Positions 1-11,699 of a stretch of DNA of 64,000 nucleotides are shown here, piece after piece. Under the pieces are notes generated by a model, which was not told the origin of the DNA, made no database searches, and worked only from the letters and a program-made list of their open reading frames with translations. How positions within the stretch are numbered: position 1 is the first letter of the stretch; each line of letters opens with the position of its first letter. Position numbers and translations under genes: made by a program. The stretch covers positions 6,166,001 through 6,230,000 of the forward strand of contig NC_060898.1 in the NCBI RefSeq assembly GCF_014805685.1, written 5' to 3'. This stretch comes from Silurus meridionalis. Lineage: Eukaryota; Chordata; Actinopteri; Siluriformes; Siluridae.

Positions 1-114
1 AAACTGATGTCCTAGTTCTATGAACTAGCTAATTAGTTTTATGTGACAAATATTTTCAACTTAGATATTAAAAAAATAATTCATTTATGTATTTTCCCGT
101 TCACAAAAACTCAC
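1..114 (-). other. aqp3: Start of aqp3 intron 3 (partial)
   Basis: Begins with the GTGAGT donor of exon 3 and runs off the left edge. The sequence is AT-rich, and I see no exon in it. Confidence 0.8.
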
Positions 115-252
115 CATAATACATGGCGAATATTATTCCAGATCCAAGAAAGGCACCAGAAGTCTGAAATATAAAGTACACAGGAAACTTCCTCCATGGT
201 TCTCTACCCAGAATGCAAAGGGCAAAGGTTACAGTTGGGTTTAAATGGCCAC
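115..252 (-). CDS. aqp3: aqp3 exon 3 (first NPA box, reads NPT)
   Basis: A 138-bp exon completing codon 79 (Gly) and encoding residues 80-124 plus one base. It holds GHLNPTVTFALCILGREPW, the half-helix loop B that dips into the pore, then helix 3 (about residues 100-122, ending IIFAMYY). The acceptor is TGCATTACAG and the donor GTGAGT. AQP3 normally has Asn-Pro-Ala at residues 83-85; here residue 85 is Thr (ACT, positions 235-233), one transition away from an alanine codon. The neighbouring residues are as expected, so this is not a frame error. REPWRKFP fits AQP3 better than AQP7, 9 or 10. The second pore loop and C-terminus lie beyond the left edge, so the channel is seen only in part. Confidence 0.92.
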
Positions 253-788
253 CTGTAATGCAACAAGAAATGACATTTTTTAGGATGATGCAGAATTCAG
301 ATGAGATAATTACATAACTTGGCAATTGCAATTAATCTTACTAGCATTATAGCAAAATTATTGGCACCCTTTGCAAAAAAAAAAATTAGCAAACAACTTA
401 CACAAGATTTAAACAAAGTAAACTAAAACTGCCAAGTATAAATAACTTTCATGAATTATCTAATGCTCTATTTGATATTCAAAAGTCCAGATTTGTCACA
501 AACATATAATTTGCAATAAAATGTAAATCTGCTCAGAAAATTGTGCATTAAATAAAATAAAATAAAATAAGAAACAAAAACTATATAATATACATATGTT
601 TTCTCTGTCTGCAGAATTGCCACCACATAACTTTTAAACTTTTTGAACTTGAAAAAAGAGAAACTATGAGTGCATAAAATCTAATCTCAGATAAAATAAA
701 TGAAAGTGAATTTATTAGCAATAAAACCAGTACACCCTAGATGGAATTGCAGTTTATCAAAGAAAAAACCGCATTCAGAACATCTCAC
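253..788 (-). other. aqp3: aqp3 intron 2
   Basis: A 536-bp intron bounded by GTGAGA and TTACAG. It is AT-rich, with a short (AAAAT)n run near 555-570. No coding or repeat family was recognised inside. Confidence 0.88.
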
Positions 789-915
789 CTGAAACCTGGC
801 CACACACCAAAATCCCAAGTGTGGCAGCGAAACCAAATGCGAAATTAACCGTCAGAAACATTCCATGTGATCCTTTACTCAATACTAACTGAGCAACAGC
901 ACCACAGCCAAACAT
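789..915 (-). CDS. aqp3: aqp3 exon 2
   Basis: A 127-bp exon encoding residues 37-78 plus the first base of codon 79. The translation opens [13 protein letters not shown] and continues through [19 protein letters not shown], covering the rest of helix 1, the first loop and helix 2. Phe63, part of the aromatic/arginine selectivity filter in AQP3, is kept. The acceptor is ...TTCATCAAG before ATG and the donor is GTGAGA at 788-783. Length and phase match what I recall for human AQP3 exon 2. No stop or frameshift is present. Confidence 0.93.
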
Positions 916-1821
916 CTTGATGAAGGGGAGAAACTATGTTATGACAAAATGGCTTAATCATCATTTTAGGATTTCACACAGTGTTCCAATGACTTGATGA
1001 ACACTGTTTTACTTTTTTTATCTTTTGAAGGTGCACAGAGGTTTTTGGCTTATAAAGTATTCTTTTTACTAGATACTATTCAATTCATTTATTTAGTCAT
1101 ATGGTTATGGAAATGATTTATAAGATAAATTAATCAATGAAACAATACACAAAACTTTACCCTGAATATAAGCTTGTATTTATTATTTGTATTGTTTATT
1201 ACAATAGTCATTTGTTGCATAATTTCGGTGTAATCTGAACTGTAGATCAGTTTTCAATGCTTTGACAAAAAAGGCATAGAATAAAGCAATGGTCACTTTA
1301 CAGGTTTAATCCTGAGGTTGGGTTTCTGTTTGTACATAGTTTTGCACTTAGACCTCCAAATGAGTGTGTTCATGTGTGCATGTGTGTGGTGCCCTGTCAA
1401 ATGGAGTCTTCTCCAAGATGTATTTCCCCCTTATGCCTTGTACATTACTAAATATTTTTTGTATTTTGTTGAATTACTGTATTATTCAAGTCTGATTTTC
1501 AAGTCGGAAAGGTGGAAAATACAGCAGATTCAATCATTTGCAGCATTTCTACATACTATATTATGATACAGTATATACCACAAGGTACTGCAAACTTTAG
1601 TAATGTGTAAAGCATACTTAAATATATATACATATATACATATATTACAAGCAAACAAACAAACTAGACATAGCAAACAGGAAAACCTCGGGCATTAAGG
1701 TGTATTTTATACCCCATTCAGCAGAAATCTATTTCTAAACTTTCACGTTATTGACATGAATTGCACACATTCCTTCATAAAAAAAGTGAAATGCTATTAA
1801 AACCCATGTGTACATAAAGGT

Positions 1822-1880
<59 letters not shown>

Positions 1881-2686
1881 TGAAAGATGATAGGATACTG
1901 AAGTGCAAAGATACTGTCAGTGGATGTGCCCCCTATTTTGGGGATTATTTATTTATTTATTAACTTAATTAACAGCGTATTTATTTCATTGTTAATTTAT
2001 TGATTTGTATTATGCATTACTACACAAATAATGTCTGAATTTCAGCCATTTTTTATGTAAATGAATACATATGCAGGAAATTCATGTTCAGGGTTGTTTA
2101 GGTTCTTTAGTTGTTATAAAGTAAAAAAAAAAAAAACAAGTTAAAAACAGTTGGATTAGAGTGGAAAGAAGTGTGCTGACAAAATGCAATGGTATTAAAT
2201 AAATCGGTCTGTGTCCCTGTGGGAGATGTTTTATTATATTTCAATCATTTTCTAATTGAATTGAATAGCAACAGTTTTCTGTTTCCTTGAGGCACATTGT
2301 AATCTTTCATACTCAATTTCTTAAGGACTTAAGTAAGAGCATTTCTTCTTTAATGGATGCTACACCCAAGGTTTTATCTAGGCCAAATCCTTCCAGATTT
2401 ATAACTGGAATTAAATATAGATTTCTTTATTTTGAATTATTTTGTAGATAAAACCAAAAAAGCAAACAGACAAATAAATAAAGACAAAGGAGTAAATTTG
2501 TTGACCTCAGAAATAAAGCAGACCTTCTATGACCTCAGTTTTTACTCTTTGTAGGGCAAAAACCCAGGCTGTAAAATTTTTTTTAGAAATGATTTAGTGC
2601 TAAATAGAAACTGTTAAATTATCACCATTGATAAAAGGTTAATGCTATTTACAGAGGTGTAGGGTACAAACAATTTTCATTTTCAC
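916..2686 (-). other. aqp3: aqp3 intron 1
   Basis: A 1,771-bp intron between exons 1 and 2, bounded by GTGAAA and ATCAAG. It contains a long GT microsatellite (1824-1878) and scattered A/T runs. First introns of aquaporins can hold enhancers, but nothing specific is visible here. Confidence 0.85.
1824..1878. repeat. (GT)n microsatellite in aqp3 intron 1
   Basis: About 27 uninterrupted GT units on the plus strand. Confidence 0.98.
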
Positions 2687-2794
2687 CACCAGGATGAGGG
2701 TGCCCAGGCATTCCGCAAGAGCCTGACGCATCAGTAGGTTTTGGATGTGAAACATCTGCATCATTTTGTCCATGAAAACCTTCTGCCTTCCCAT
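2687..2794 (-). CDS. aqp3: aqp3 exon 1 (aquaglyceroporin, N-terminus)
   Basis: Encodes residues 1-36 of aquaporin-3, a plasma-membrane channel for water, glycerol and urea. The start is the ATG at 2794-2792, chosen because it opens with Met-Gly-Arg-Gln-Lys, the N-terminus I recall for vertebrate AQP3. The open frame runs further upstream only through a GT microsatellite that reads as Cys-Val repeats and is not plausible protein. The exon ends with RQALAECLGTLILV, the start of membrane helix 1 and a hallmark of AQP3, followed directly by a GTGAAA donor at 2686. The phase-0 boundary and 108-bp coding length agree with the family. It joins exon 2 across a 1,771-bp intron. Fish carry aqp3a and aqp3b, and I cannot tell which this is. 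Confidence 0.93.
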
Positions 2795-2869
2795 AATGCC
2801 ACAGATGCAGTGAGACTTAAAACCTTGAATAACGCTGCAGAGCATGCTGTAACCCTCTTTTAAATGGAG

Positions 2870-2920
<51 letters not shown>

Positions 2921-3060
2921 ACACACACTCGCACAAACATGCACATACCTTTGACACTCCCTTTCTATCTTCTCCGCCTCCACCTATATATCTTACACAC
3001 TATTTGTTTTCTTTCCATTATTAAGATATATGTTCTGGTGTATGTATGTGTGTGACCAGG
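2795..3060 (-). promoter_or_regulatory. aqp3: Probable aqp3 5'UTR and proximal promoter
   Basis: The sequence just upstream of the aqp3 start codon. It contains a (GT)n tract (sense strand) at 2870-2929 and a TATA-like TATATAGG at about 2991-2984, roughly 190 bp upstream of the ATG. If that box is used, transcription would begin near 2955 and the GT tract would lie in the 5'UTR. This is inference from spacing only. An upstream 5' exon is also possible. Confidence 0.3.
2870..2929. repeat. (CA)n microsatellite upstream of aqp3
   Basis: A CA run on the plus strand with two CT interruptions near 2915 and 2929. It lies about 75-135 bp before the start codon, so length variants could alter the 5'UTR or promoter spacing. 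Confidence 0.98.
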
Positions 3061-5500
3061 TTCTGTTTAAGCTCTACTAAGTTAATTTTATCTAATGTAT
3101 TTGTGTTGTTTTTATATAATTACATTACATTTGTAATAATTATTTTTTGTGTGCTATGAGGAACAGCAGAGAGCATGTAGCACATACAGGTCTCCAGGTT
3201 GGGCTCTCTATATTGGTACTGGAATTATATACAATGCAGGTATGGTACACATACATTTTATTTTTTATTTTTAGCACTGTTGGACCAGCTTAAATGCTCT
3301 ACAACAAATAACAGCCAGTAAATTCTTCACCCATGGGGTTCCTAAATTATAAATACACACATGTACTTTAAGAAGCCAATGTTTCCAACGTTGTACTAAA
3401 GGGAAGACTTGTTTTGATATTTTTAACATACACTAGCAAATCTCCCGCCAGAACACCTATTAGTCCGTCATACAATGTGCCTAAAATAGTAGCATCTGGT
3501 TTGATTGTGGACAGGATATATTGTAGTCCTTAAAAGCTTCTTTGCCTTTAACTGCATAGAATACTTGAATATCAGGAATGAACCAGAAATCAGGCCATCA
3601 GACCCCTTCTCAGTCGTACAGTCTGATGAGAGAAGTCTGAAAAAAATAGCCAGGCTGCTTCACACTCACAGGAAGGCAATGTAACTAATTGACCCACTCT
3701 TAATAACTGTGTTAAGCAAAAAAAAAAAAAAAAAAAAAAACCCATGTTGAGATGGAAGAGCTTCAGGAGAAAACCAAATCAGGTTTCAGTCCTCTCAGCC
3801 AAGAACAAGAACACTAAGAAAATTGGAAAAAGTTTATGCTTAATATATACATCCTATATGTATACACATATGACCATAACCTTTAATCATTGCGTCTTAT
3901 GTTATCTCCAGCTGAACACCTGGAATTTAAATGCTTTGCATGTCTTGGCAGGCTTCCAGAGTTATATCCAGGCAGAATATTTTTTTTCACCTGTCATTCA
4001 AACATTTGCATCTGGCACAATTAAAAAGGGAAGAGGGCAAAATTTTGCTTCTTGTCCTTTTGTCTTTTGAACATATTATAAAGGAAAGTGATGAAGGTAC
4101 ATTGTATGCACTAAGGGATTTATGCAGAAATAACCCTTCAGCAGGGGGCAGCTCCAGTGTTATTATCGGATCCCCCACTGTTGCTTTCTTTCCAATATAG
4201 TTTCTTCAATATCTGAAGTTTTTTGGCCAGGCTGAATTTTGCCTGTTTCTTGCTTGTGAGGTCATTCAGAGGCTTATAACTGCATGACAAAAAGGATGCC
4301 AATTTATAATTAAGCTACTTTTAAACATCAAACAGAAACACAACCCCCCACCCCCCACCCCCCAAGTAACAAAAATTTCATAAACTGAGCATGAAAAACG
4401 AGGACATGGAAACCAGGAACAAACATGAAAATACAAATTTGTGACAAAAAGTGCTGAAGAGGTGATGCTATATAGTACATTAGGTGCACAGACAATCATG
4501 TTACATGGTGAGATGCAGTGGCTGTTTTGACTGTGATATAATGGTATAATCTAATGTCATAATCCTGACATACAGTAAAAAAAAAGGTGAAAATATAGTT
4601 GCCTGAGCAGTTTGATTTGTTTTAAATAAGTAATATTTTGAGTATTCTTTAAATTACTATCAGTCTATTACAATGTGCTTTTATTCATTATAATTTCGTA
4701 GCATTGCATTTTGTAGATAGCAGCATCTAGAGCCCCTTAATATATAAATGCTATAAAAACTCAAGATTATAGTCTACATCTGCTTTTAAAATTAATTTTA
4801 CTAAAATGCCAATCAGATCACAATAACTAAAGAAATCAAAAACAAACTTGTGCCATTCCAGTAAGTGCACTAAATTTGACACGAAATTTAAATGACGAAG
4901 TAGTTTTCCCTAATTTGTTTTTGTATTTTACATTTATATTTTTCATTTCATCATTAAGTGCTTTGTTTAGTTTAGTTTTTTAATCACAAAATGACTATGT
5001 ATGGCTCTAATATGCCTCTAGATGAAAAGAATATCCAGCTATCCTTCTTTTCCATCCATCCCCCTGATTTAACTTCCTTCTCCTTTTACCCCCTCGACTC
5101 AATAGCTCCAGTCTTGCAAAAGATATTTGAAGCAGAGTAAAGGTCTTAAAGACCTGGAGAAACAGGATTTCCATGAAATTTTACTATTGACAAGGCAGGT
5201 ACAAATAAAACAGCATATTGTTCTTGCAAGTAATATGATCATAGCTAAACATATGCGCTTAACAGGTTCTTGTTTAGTCGAGTCCACAGATATAATATGG
5301 TCAGAATGAAGAGAAATAAAGGCAATAATGGCACCCAGATTTTCAAAGGAATAAGCAAAGAAGGGTAGACTGATAAAGCAGTGCATGCAAGATGAAGTGA
5401 AAAAAGATCAACAGTCAACAAATTGCTGAAAAAACAGATAGATTGATAAACAGAAATGAGTTATTGTAGCTCCAAAGAATGCTTGAACAATGCAAATGAT
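3061..5500. other. Non-coding stretch upstream of aqp3
   Basis: No exon or repeat family recognised. It holds a 23-base A run (3718-3740) and a C-rich block of three C tracts (about 4344-4365, ACCCCCC units). The short open frames here lack conserved motifs. Confidence 0.6.
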
Positions 5501-5504
5501 ATGA

Positions 5505-5695
5505 AAAGGTCGGGTGATTGGTAATCCGGGACTCAACCGATCCGGTATAAAATTCTGGTTTGTGATTGGCATATTTGATTTGGCACATGTTTTACGCTGC
5601 ATGCCCTTCCTAACGCAACCCTCCCTATTTATCCAGGCTTGGGACCGGTACTAAGAGTGCACTGGCTTGTGCAACCCCAATGGCTGGGTTCATGC
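5505..5695 (-). repeat. LINE 5'UTR fragment (same family as 11465-11690)
   Basis: Nearly matches the block at 11480-11690 over its whole length, including TTTGATTTGGCACATGTTTT and TGGCTTGTGCAACCC. In the second copy this block lies directly upstream of LINE coding sequence on the minus strand, so this one is best read as an isolated 5' part of the same element, with no coding sequence beside it. Confidence 0.7.
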
Positions 5696-5884
5696 TTTTC
5701 ATTTAGAACATGTTTGTAAAGATTCAGTCATCTTAAAACAACAGTGAAAATGATAATACAATGAAATTATAATTACATAATTATGATACTGCTAAAAAAA
5801 AGAGATCGGTGCATGACAAGAGTAATAATCAAGAGTCATAAAATAATGTCATAAAATAATCAAGATTCTGAAAAGATTCTGACA

Positions 5885-6228
5885 AAATTTTGTGAACACT
5901 TGACTATAAGATTTTTTATGTGTTAAATGAACATTGCATTCCACATCTAGTCCCTGTTCGCAGTTACTGTATAATAACCTCCACTTTTCTGAGAAGATGT
6001 TCCACTAGATTTTAAAGTATGCTCCTGGAAAATTTTTACTCACAAGGATGTTAGTAAAGTCAGGTACCGATGTACAGTAAGGAGTCCTGGGTTGCACATC
6101 AGTGTTCCAATTAATCCCAAATGTGTTCATTAAGTTTGAGGTCAGATCTCTCTAACAGGCCACTCAAAATCTCATGTAAACCATAAATCCAAGACCTCAC
6201 CTTATGCACAGTGGCATGGCACAGGTGA
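5885..6228 (+). mobile_element. Element A copy (left half)
   Basis: Begins with a degraded GACAAAATTTTGTGAACAC and runs through ATTCCACATCTAGTCCC and GAGGTCAGATCTC to CATGGCACAGG. It matches the copy at 57250-57605. The family appears to be a non-autonomous TIR element whose intact ends read CACTATAT-GACAAAAGT. The right half is missing here. Confidence 0.65.
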
Positions 6229-7239
6229 AAAGAGTAAAAAAATATTCTACTCAATTAAAAGTGATGGTACTTCAATGAAACTTTACTTAAGTACAAGTAA
6301 GATAAATGCTAAAAGTAGCTCATTTAAAATGTACTCATGTAAAACACCTTCGCATAAAATTAGTTTTTAAACATGCACACGAAAGAAAATCACTAACAAC
6401 TACTAAGTTACAGTACATGAGTAAATGTAATTCGTTACTTTCCACCTCTGGTGCATGGTCATACCTTTGTCATATAGTGTACCTGCACCTTTATTGGTAT
6501 AACACTTTTTTTTATCTCTTCATTCTTTTTGATATTATTGCTTCGCCATACATTTTCCATCATACTTTGTTAAGCAACATCTTTGTTTAAAAACAACTGC
6601 CTTTCTAACAATTTAGTGGCAGAACATTGCATAAGATATGCTTCTTTTATTCCATTTCAGTTAGCATTGGGAACTATAAGAATATATAATTACACCTAAA
6701 GTGAACTGTTCCCACATTGTTGGCACCCATGAAAGAATCCAGGCTTACCCACCTCGCAAATCCCAAATTACCCTCTAATGATGACAGATTTATTTTAATG
6801 AGCACCATTCTGTGAAAGACGAAGTCCATGAGAAAGCAGAGGAGAATTACACTGACTCTAAAACGTTTATTTAACTGTATTGTTGTGCCTGTTCATCAGT
6901 TTTAAGTATTCTAACACTGTGTTATGGAATATCAATTTTATATGACATCCAGGGGTGTTGTGTTATTTCAGACGGTATTTGACCGAAAATGTAGGTTGTC
7001 AGGGAAAATAAAAGCCTGTGTGGCAATTTAATACATGTGATAACCGCAGTTCATGTAGATGTTTGCTCACACCTACACAATTGCAGTGTGTTCATGGCCA
7101 GCAAGACCTTCTCTGCTGGCCTAAACACTATCAGAAGCAGTGACTTACATTTACAACCTAAATTCTAATATTTGTTCCATGAAATTGTATTAATTTATTC
7201 CCAATAGTTTATTCTCTTCATTTCGTAGCGTTTCTCTTG
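6229..7239. other. Non-coding stretch, nothing recognised
   Basis: AT-rich sequence without a recognisable exon, repeat family or long tandem array. Confidence 0.5.
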
Positions 7240-8060
7240 GCTGCACTGCTTCCAGAACGTGTATGTGGATGTTAGATTTTTTGTCCAATCAGATTTCAGC
7301 CTCTATGTGCTGCCATGTCAGTCTAATCTGCCCAGGGCCTTCAAAGTCAATACTGCTGGCGTTTTGACCATGGTCTCATTAAGAATTAGCTGTTTCTTTA
7401 ACCAATCAGATTCCATATTATCCTCACAGGGCCAGCTAGCCCAGAATAGTGTCAGCATTTTTCCATCCTCTGATTGGTTGGTCAGAGGGAAACTGTTACA
7501 GCCTAATTCTGAAGCGCTCTGCACACATTAATACATCTGAGTTAGACTTTTTATGCCTACGGAGGAACAGAAATTGATTTGGTTTGAACATATTTAAAAA
7601 ATAAATTTTCAAGAAAAGCTAGATATTGTGAGGAGAGTTCGGCCAACCTTGAAGCTAGCTAGCTTGTCTTAGCCCGGGAAAGGGTTTGTTCTCCACTTCA
7701 TGTAACATGTTTTTGTCTAATATTGGACAAATATTGATTCTGAACTTCTCCAGATGTTGTAGGTGGCAGATTTGTTGTGGTGTTGTGGTGGTAGTGTAGA
7801 GGTTTGGAGTCTTAACTGGGTTTCTTGCTTTAGTAAAATGGTGATCACCCTCCATATGTGAAATGACTCTCTCTCTGTAATGACACGCATTGTTATATTG
7901 CGTACTTGTATAGTATTGATGGTTTCTATAGTTGCGATGTGATAGTGGTGGTATTAAGAGGTGGATTAAGTTGGGTACGTCCCCACTGAAGGCCCAGGTT
8001 ACAAATGCACAGCCCACCACTGCACAATTGACTTGGTGGTGTTTCTTTTGCACTGATATA
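7240..8060 (+). repeat. Probable degraded DNA-transposon-derived repeat
   Basis: Contains spaced CCAATCAGATT-type motifs (7283-7295, 7398-7412, and a variant near 7470) and phrases I associate with a dispersed fish repeat: GAGAGTTCGGCCAACCTTGA near 7632 and CCCAGGTTACAAATGCACAG near 7993. No intact protein is encoded. The class is not established. Confidence 0.4.
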
Positions 8061-8121
8061 TATGATGATTCGAAGTTCTTTAAAAGAGTCACTTGCACTC
8101 TTTTCATCTTTTTCAGTCTCC

Positions 8122-8123
<2 letters not shown>

Positions 8124-8170
<47 letters not shown>
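8124..8170. repeat. (CA)n microsatellite
   Basis: About 23 CA units at the right border of the degraded repeat before it. Confidence 0.98.
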
Positions 8171-8176
<6 letters not shown>

Positions 8177-9921
8177 GAGCAGGAAAGTAATTGATTTATG
8201 TATTGATTTAAATCTTTGGAAACACTTTGAGGCCAGAAGTTATTCAAAAAAGAAATGCAGTTCCGTGAGAAATCAGATGTAATGTACCTTCATTACATTC
8301 CACAATTACCTTAAAACCACGGGTGATTGAAAATGGTGACTAATTAAATACATCAAATACAACCAACCTCATCAGCAATACCAAAGACCAAACATAATCT
8401 CTGACCTGCTTCCATAAACACTAACATTATAGTAATGTAAATCCCACACTGTTCATTTCATATGTGTTACATTAACACAATCAACAAGGTCCACTATAGT
8501 GCAATCCTTACATTATTATTTGCACCACCTCACGTTACATACCCTGTATAGTTAATGTCTTTGTTTCTTTATTAATTTATTATTTTATTTTGTATAATTT
8601 TTCATACTTTTTATAGCACCAGCACTCCATGATAAATTCCTTGTACATGCAACCAATGATACTTGTCAATAAAAATGATTAAAACTTACATTAGATAACG
8701 TGATGCCATTACCTTAACTTGATTGTTTTGCTATAACTGCGCATCCTGAAGTGCCTCTTCTACCACAGCAAATGCTTAAAATGTTGTTTATAACAGAGAA
8801 AATTGTCATGCTTTTGAGTTATAAATACAACGTATAGTTACATTAAATCTTATTAAAACTCTGCTGAACGATCATTTTTATTGTTATAAGAGATATACAG
8901 TAAAATCAACACTATATGAACTCATATTTGATGACAAAGCATTTCTTTGTTAGTTTTTTCTTAATCCATTTATTTAACTTAAGTGAAAGCAACTCCATAC
9001 ACATCCCTGTGAGTGAGTGGTTGCTATAGAAACCACATCGTATTACAATGAGAGCATTAAAAAAGTACACTTTTTAGCTACTTTTTGACCAATCAGATTT
9101 AAGAATTAAAAACTGACCCTTCTTGTTATTATATCAAATTCTATGTTTTTATAGTCATTATACCAGTAAATGTTGTATAACTACTAAAAATGTATTACTA
9201 ATCTAATCTAATTATTATCAACACTGCAACCACAGTAACTTGCTTCCAGCCATTATCCTGAGAACTACATATAAAATTGTCTTGGGGAGAAGCTTATCTT
9301 TGTTCTTTGGTTATTTAAACAAGGTTTTTCACTGTTTTCACTCAGTAGCCTCAGATATAGCTTTGCACGCTTCTGGTTCGAGTCTGGGAGCAGAGCAGGA
9401 GATCAAATTGCTGTCTACATTGATTTATTCAAAGGCTCTTTTTATTGAACAGACTCTTTTGAAAATATTTTCGAGACTTCGCTATATGTCTACGACTCCA
9501 TTTCAAGAAGAGAAATAGCAGTGAGGAGTGTTTTTTCTCGTGCTTCATACACAGATGTACCGCAAAATAAGTGCTATTCTTACCTTTCGACTGTGAGGTA
9601 GCAGGAGCTTTTTAGTCTGGCTATTATGGGACTTGAAGCATAATTTATGCTGTTTAAGTTGGGAAGAAAAAGGTTGACAGACTGACAATGGAAATGACTC
9701 TGAAAGGAAAAGGGAGAAAATGCAAAAGTATGTAATAGTTGATGGTAATTATATATAACTTGTCTTGTTCTCATTTTCAAGATTGCCTCAAGAAGCCTCT
9801 GGGCTGAGACTAACAGCATAGACATTGACATAATTATTAATTCAGTAATCAGTGCTATGCCTAAACCTAAATGCAACTTGACTCTTAAAATAAGTAACCC
9901 AAATTAGATTTCTTTTGGCTC

Positions 9922-9923
<2 letters not shown>
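8171..9923. other. Non-coding stretch with a possible repeat fragment
   Basis: No exon recognised. A short piece near 9010-9110 (GGTTGCTATAGAAACC followed by GACCAATCAGATTTAAGAAT) resembles the end of a fish DNA element from memory only. Confidence 0.4.

Positions 9924-9976
<53 letters not shown>
9924..9976. repeat. (GT)n microsatellite
   Basis: About 26 GT units. Confidence 0.98.
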
Positions 9977-9978
<2 letters not shown>

Positions 9979-10721
9979 ATCATTATATCTCATGAGGACA
10001 TGTCAAATATCATTTTTAAAGTGATAGCTATCTGCAAAATATCATTTAAGTTCAGTTGAAGGGAATGCTTACTTCAGTGTACTTATACCTTGTGGTAATG
10101 CTGTTAATATTGACACAAGGATTTACTCCATGCCTGACATATTTAATTAAAGTAATCAGATGAGATGTGACATCCCAGACTAGATCATCAAACTCAGTTT
10201 ACTGTTTTTGATTGCACCTTTCATTTTTTAGTAGATACTGTACCTGCCAATATTGATCACTTCTGTCAGCAATAACAGAATAATGAATTTATATGTTGAA
10301 GAAATACAACACATAGGACCTTTTTATAAATGAAACAAGCTTTTTAGAATGCATTTAAAAACATATTACAAAACAAATACAAGTGATAGCTGTGGAAGGG
10401 GGTTGACAGGTTTGTCCCCCCACAATAAAAAAAGCCAAGCCAGGAGGTCTTCAAGTTGTGCATCCATCTATTAATCCTATTACATTCATCCTAGTGTCTA
10501 AAAATTAGCTTAATATATGTTATCTTTATAGTGATTTTATCATTGTCATAATCTTTTAAAAAGTAAACACATTAGCATTCTATCTGGATTTTTGTGGTAA
10601 ATACCTCTACACATTCTAAACATAGAAGCAGTGAACTGTTTTAAAATGATTTATGGGTGTTTAGCGTTTTGTTATTTTTCTTGTTTCTGCCAATAGCTGT
10701 TTTTTGTACTATTTTAATTCT

Positions 10722-11690
10722 TCTTCTTCTTCTTTGGCTGCTCCCATTAGGGGTCGCCACAGCGGATCATCCGTCTCCATAACCTTCTGTCCTCTACATC
10801 TGCCTCTTTCAAACAAACTACCTGCATGTCTTCCCTCACAACATCCATAAACCTCCTCCTTGGACTTCCTCTTTTCCTCCTTCCTGGTGGCTCCATCCTC
10901 AGCATTCTCCTATCAATATACCCCATGTCCCTCCTCTGCACATGTCCAAACCATCTCAATCTTCTCCATCTTCTCAACACACTCTCCTCACTAGTCAACA
11001 CATTTCCATCTCCATCCTTTATTGCTCTAACTTGCAACACATCCTTTCCAGCTCGGTCCCTCTGCCTGGCCAATTGTTATAAATCCTTTTCTCCATCCTT
11101 AGTGTTCAACTTCTCATACAGCTCCTCATATGCCTTTTCCTTGGTTTTCGCCACATCCCTCTTCACCTGCTGTCGCATCTCCTTGTACTCCTGTCTACTT
11201 TTCTCATCACTCTGTCGATCCCAATTCTGTTTTGCCAACCTCTTTCTCCTTATGCTCTCCTGCACTTCCTCATTCCACCACCACGTCTCTTTGTCTTCCT
11301 TTCTATTTCCAGATGTCACACCCAGTACATTTCTAGCTGTCTCCCTTATCACTTCTGCAGTAGTTGCCCAATTATCCAGCACCTCTTCACCACCACCAAG
11401 CCCCTGTCTGACCTCTTCCCTGAATCTCACACTACAGTCTTCCTTCCTATCGTTAGCCCAATTTCAACCGGTACCCTGTTGGCTAACGATACCTGTGGCG
11501 GTCGTTGGTAACCCGGGCCTCGACCGATCAGTATGAAATTCTGTTTCGTGATCCACATATTTGATTTGGCACATGTTTTACGCTGGATGCCCTTCCTTAC
11601 GCAATCCTCACCATTTATCCGGGCTTGTAACTGGCACTAAGAGCGCACTGGCTTGTGCAACCCTAATGGCTGGGTTTTATTGTACCATTT
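10722..11690 (-). mobile_element. Internally deleted LINE (RTE-like endonuclease/RT family)
   Basis: Read on the minus strand, the order is: a 5'UTR-like block (11690 to about 11450); a coding segment rich in Lys/Arg with WWWNEEVQESIRRKRLAKQN, the linker that follows the endonuclease domain; an in-frame TAA near 11080 where the family has Tyr; RQRDRAGKDVLQVRAIKDGD and TSEESVLRRW; then directly the C-terminal tail RLRWFGHVQRRD to RRMIRCGDP; and finally a short 3' end closing in (GAA)n. The endonuclease core and the whole reverse transcriptase core are missing. Both junctions are clean and the second is in frame, so two deletions are inferred. Length is under 1 kb, against about 3 kb for a full element (from memory). 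Clade assignment is tentative. Confidence 0.8.
10747..11430 (-). pseudogene. LINE ORF relic: linker fused to C-terminal tail
   Basis: One frame from 11430 to 10747, broken by a single TAA. The first 117 codons are the basic region between endonuclease and reverse transcriptase, and the next 36 continue it. After RRW at about 10966 the frame jumps to the C-terminal zone (WFGHVQRRD, MRRMEP-like and RKRGSPRRRFMDVV segments). None of the reverse transcriptase motifs, such as the FADD-type box, is present. It cannot transpose by itself. Confidence 0.75.
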
Positions 11691-11699
11691 TAATAAATC

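Noticed and set aside
2645..2914. Longer aqp3 start through a Cys-Val repeat reading frame
   Set aside because: The upstream extension is a GT microsatellite read as protein; the family N-terminus starts at Met-Gly-Arg-Gln-Lys.
10826..11536. 236-residue plus-strand open frame
   Set aside because: It is the antisense shadow of the LINE coding relic on the minus strand.
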